NCBI GenBank assembly: GCA_016222925.1 | Contig: JACRQB010000073.1 | Coordinates: forward strand, 1-16,628 | Reading direction: 5' to 3' | DNA: 16,628 bases | Source of the DNA: Nitrospirota bacterium | Lineage (GTDB): Bacteria; Nitrospirota; Nitrospiria; Nitrospirales; Nitrospiraceae | Shown: piece by piece, positions 15,216-16,628 of the stretch | Numbering within the stretch: position 1 is the first letter of the stretch | Layout: the number at the start of each line of letters is the position of its first letter | The notes under the pieces: generated by a model | Told to the model about the DNA's origin: nothing | The model's input: only the letters and a program-made list of their open reading frames with translations | The model's database searches: none | Program-made: the position numbers and the translations under genes

Positions 15216-15929
15216 TCATTGGCGGTAAATTGGCTGCAATTTATCCGCCAACTTCTGTATGAGTGAATCAGACATTTCAGTAGGCTTGAAAAATGGCGTC
15301 AGAACGATGCCAGACTTCTCATAAACTTTGCAATAATCGAATGCCTCGCATTTTCCATCAGGTGCAAGAAGTTCCTCGAAGTAATCTGATCGATTAGACC
15401 CAAAGCACACGGTTATCTTCGGAGCGTGAGTTTTCCATTCAGACCTTAACAGCGGAAATCGTACTTCCTTCACTATCCGCTCATACTCAGTACGATCTTC
15501 CTTTCCATATCCGAAAAGATCTTTGTAGTGAGGTGGCCATTCACCGGCATCAGAAGGCTTTCCCAGAGGGAATAGGTTCGTCTGGAAAGTAATACCATCT
15601 CGCTGCAAAAGCTTTTAGTTGCGGTATTCTTTCCATCCTTCAAAGCCATGCGCACCTGGATTTGTGATCGCTACTACAAGTTTGCTCATTATGTCGTATA
15701 TCTTGGTGTATCCGTGGCCCATTTCCCTAGCTTTCCTTTCAATTTCACCCTTTTCATCCGGAAACCAGCGGTCTGCGTACATATCATACTGCTGCTGAAT
15801 TTTCTCTGGATCTTCCCCCCAAGTGCTAGCCTCTTCGATGCCAAAGAACCAAATCGGAGCATAGATGACGCCAAATCCAATGAACTCATTCACAATTCTG
15901 AAACGATCTTCCGCGGTCTTGGGTGCCAT
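15216..15929 (-). pseudogene. low-GC gene with one in-frame stop, possibly of the uracil-DNA-glycosylase-like fold
   Basis: Two open stretches (15929-15618 and 15614-15216) are in the same frame, separated only by TAA at 15615-15617: the protein reads EGWKEYRN, stop, KLLQRDGITFQTNLFP. I take it as one gene of about 237 residues. The start ATG 15929 follows a strong AGAGGG; a TTG at 16028 is less likely. Visible motifs are APIWFFGIEEAS, TNLFPLGKPS, EWPPHY, and PKITVCFGSNRSDYFEELL, an order reminiscent of uracil-DNA-glycosylase-like proteins (G-x-E near the N-terminus, N-x-x-P, then a buried strand before FG). That is recall, not proof. A 60-base sample (15301-15360) is 40% GC against about 60% in mfd, so it was probably acquired by transfer. 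The stop would leave a 104-residue product unless it is read through. Confidence 0.6.
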
Positions 15930-16009
15930 AAGTTTTCCCTCTCTGTTGAATAAAAGTCTTGGAGCATGTTTTTTCGCTAAAACAAATTTTGGTGTCGGGC
16001 TATGTATCG

Positions 16010-16628
16010 CTATTGTTTGACCCCACAAAATCCCACCGCCTCCCGTTCCTCCATCGATTCCCCAGGCTTCGACGCCTCTTTGCGCTGCATTCGAAGCGTG
16101 TCCAGACTCTTGAGTAAATGATCATCGGCAGGATCTAGCCCATCATGCGCGCATTCGAGCAGCACGTTGACCACGATTTCTTGGACATAGGCCATGGAAA
16201 ACCCTTCAGACCGTTTGGCCGCCGATTCCAGCGCCGATTCGGAGAAGTATGGTCCTCCTTTTCTGCGGAGAAGTTCAAGACGCTGTTCATACTTAGGCAA
16301 GTCAAACCGCCAGACTCGGTCGAACCGGCTTGGGCGATGAATTAGCGCTGGGTCCAGCTTGTCCGGCTCGTTGCAGGTTGCGATCACCAGCACCCCGTTC
16401 AATACCTTAAGTCCATCCAAGAGGTTCAAGAAGTGGGATATCGAGACGCCTTTGGCATTCACGATTCGGTCGAGATCCTCCAAGAGGACAACCGCCGGCG
16501 TACACCCCTCGGCGAGGTCCAAGGCGTTGTGGAGCATGACATCGTCCACATCCGCCGTTCCCAGCACGGAAATGAATTTCGCAGGCGTGTTGGACGCCAG
16601 TGTCTTGAGCGTCAGCGTTTTCCCGCAG
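16010..16628 (-). CDS. AAA+ ATPase, N-terminus beyond window
   Basis: The frame is open to the right edge and enters the window inside Walker A, at CGKTLTLKTLA. It continues with Walker B AVVLLEDLDRI, sensor 1 VLVIATCNEP, a probable arginine finger region HRPSRFDRVWRF, and a small helical lid domain with GFSMAYVQEIV, then a charged tail. This order is that of classical AAA proteins (CDC48/BCS1-like clade); the N-terminal domain that would define the job is outside. About 206 residues are visible. GTG 16567 could be mistaken for a start but lies after Walker A, so it is internal. The following low-GC gene starts about 80 bases downstream of its stop on the same strand. No partner protein can be named. 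Confidence 0.8.
   Translation of the reverse strand, partial: CGKTLTLKTLASNTPAKFISVLGTADVDDVMLHNALDLAEGCTPAVVLLEDLDRIVNAKGVSISHFLNLLDGLKVLNGVLVIATCNEPDKLDPALIHRPSRFDRVWRFDLPKYEQRLELLRRKGGPYFSESALESAAKRSEGFSMAYVQEIVVNVLLECAHDGLDPADDHLLKSLDTLRMQRKEASKPGESMEEREAVGFCGVKQ

Overview
The window reads as chromosomal DNA of a Gram-negative (two-membrane) bacterium of roughly 60% GC. ADP-heptose genes, periplasmic parvulin chaperones, a lipoprotein and a large PAS/GAF hybrid kinase all fit an LPS-bearing cell wall. Gene content and protein style suggest a Nitrospira-like member of the Nitrospirota; that assignment is inference from recall, not a search.

Layout. 1-1229 (minus) is an open frame running off the left edge and reads as a CARF-type CRISPR-associated protein (Cas02710/TIGR02710-like). 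Divergent from it, 1339-3582 (plus) holds gmhA, a deoxyhypusine-synthase-like gene and a SprT-like zinc protease with overlapping ends, so probably one operon. 3616-6798 (minus) is a hybrid histidine kinase with two receiver domains. 6799-7209 is a divergent intergenic region carrying a 189-bp terminal-inverted-repeat element. 7210-13026 (plus) holds rfaE2, mfd (broken by a deletion plus frameshift near 10400), a PpiC-type lipoprotein and a SurA-like chaperone, ending in a perfect 46-bp tandem duplication. 13100-13720 (minus) is engB. 13728-13918 is a second copy of the inverted-repeat element, filling the gap to mtgA (13930-14739, plus). From 14756 to the right edge (minus) lie a VOC-fold protein, a low-GC gene interrupted by one in-frame stop, and an AAA+ ATPase cut by the edge inside its Walker A motif.

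How genes connect. gmhA and rfaE2 supply two steps of ADP-heptose synthesis for the LPS core. The two parvulin proteins act in envelope protein folding, and MtgA polymerises peptidoglycan. Mfd would couple repair to transcription, but here it is split.

The most unusual items are: the pair of TA-flanked, 189/191-bp structured palindromic elements, both between divergent genes and showing compensatory base changes; the CARF protein whose HEPN-like motif has Ala where Arg is expected; an in-frame palindromic insertion inside a receiver domain; and the mfd lesion. No CRISPR array, tRNA or rRNA was seen. No convincing intrinsic terminator was found at the convergent gene ends.
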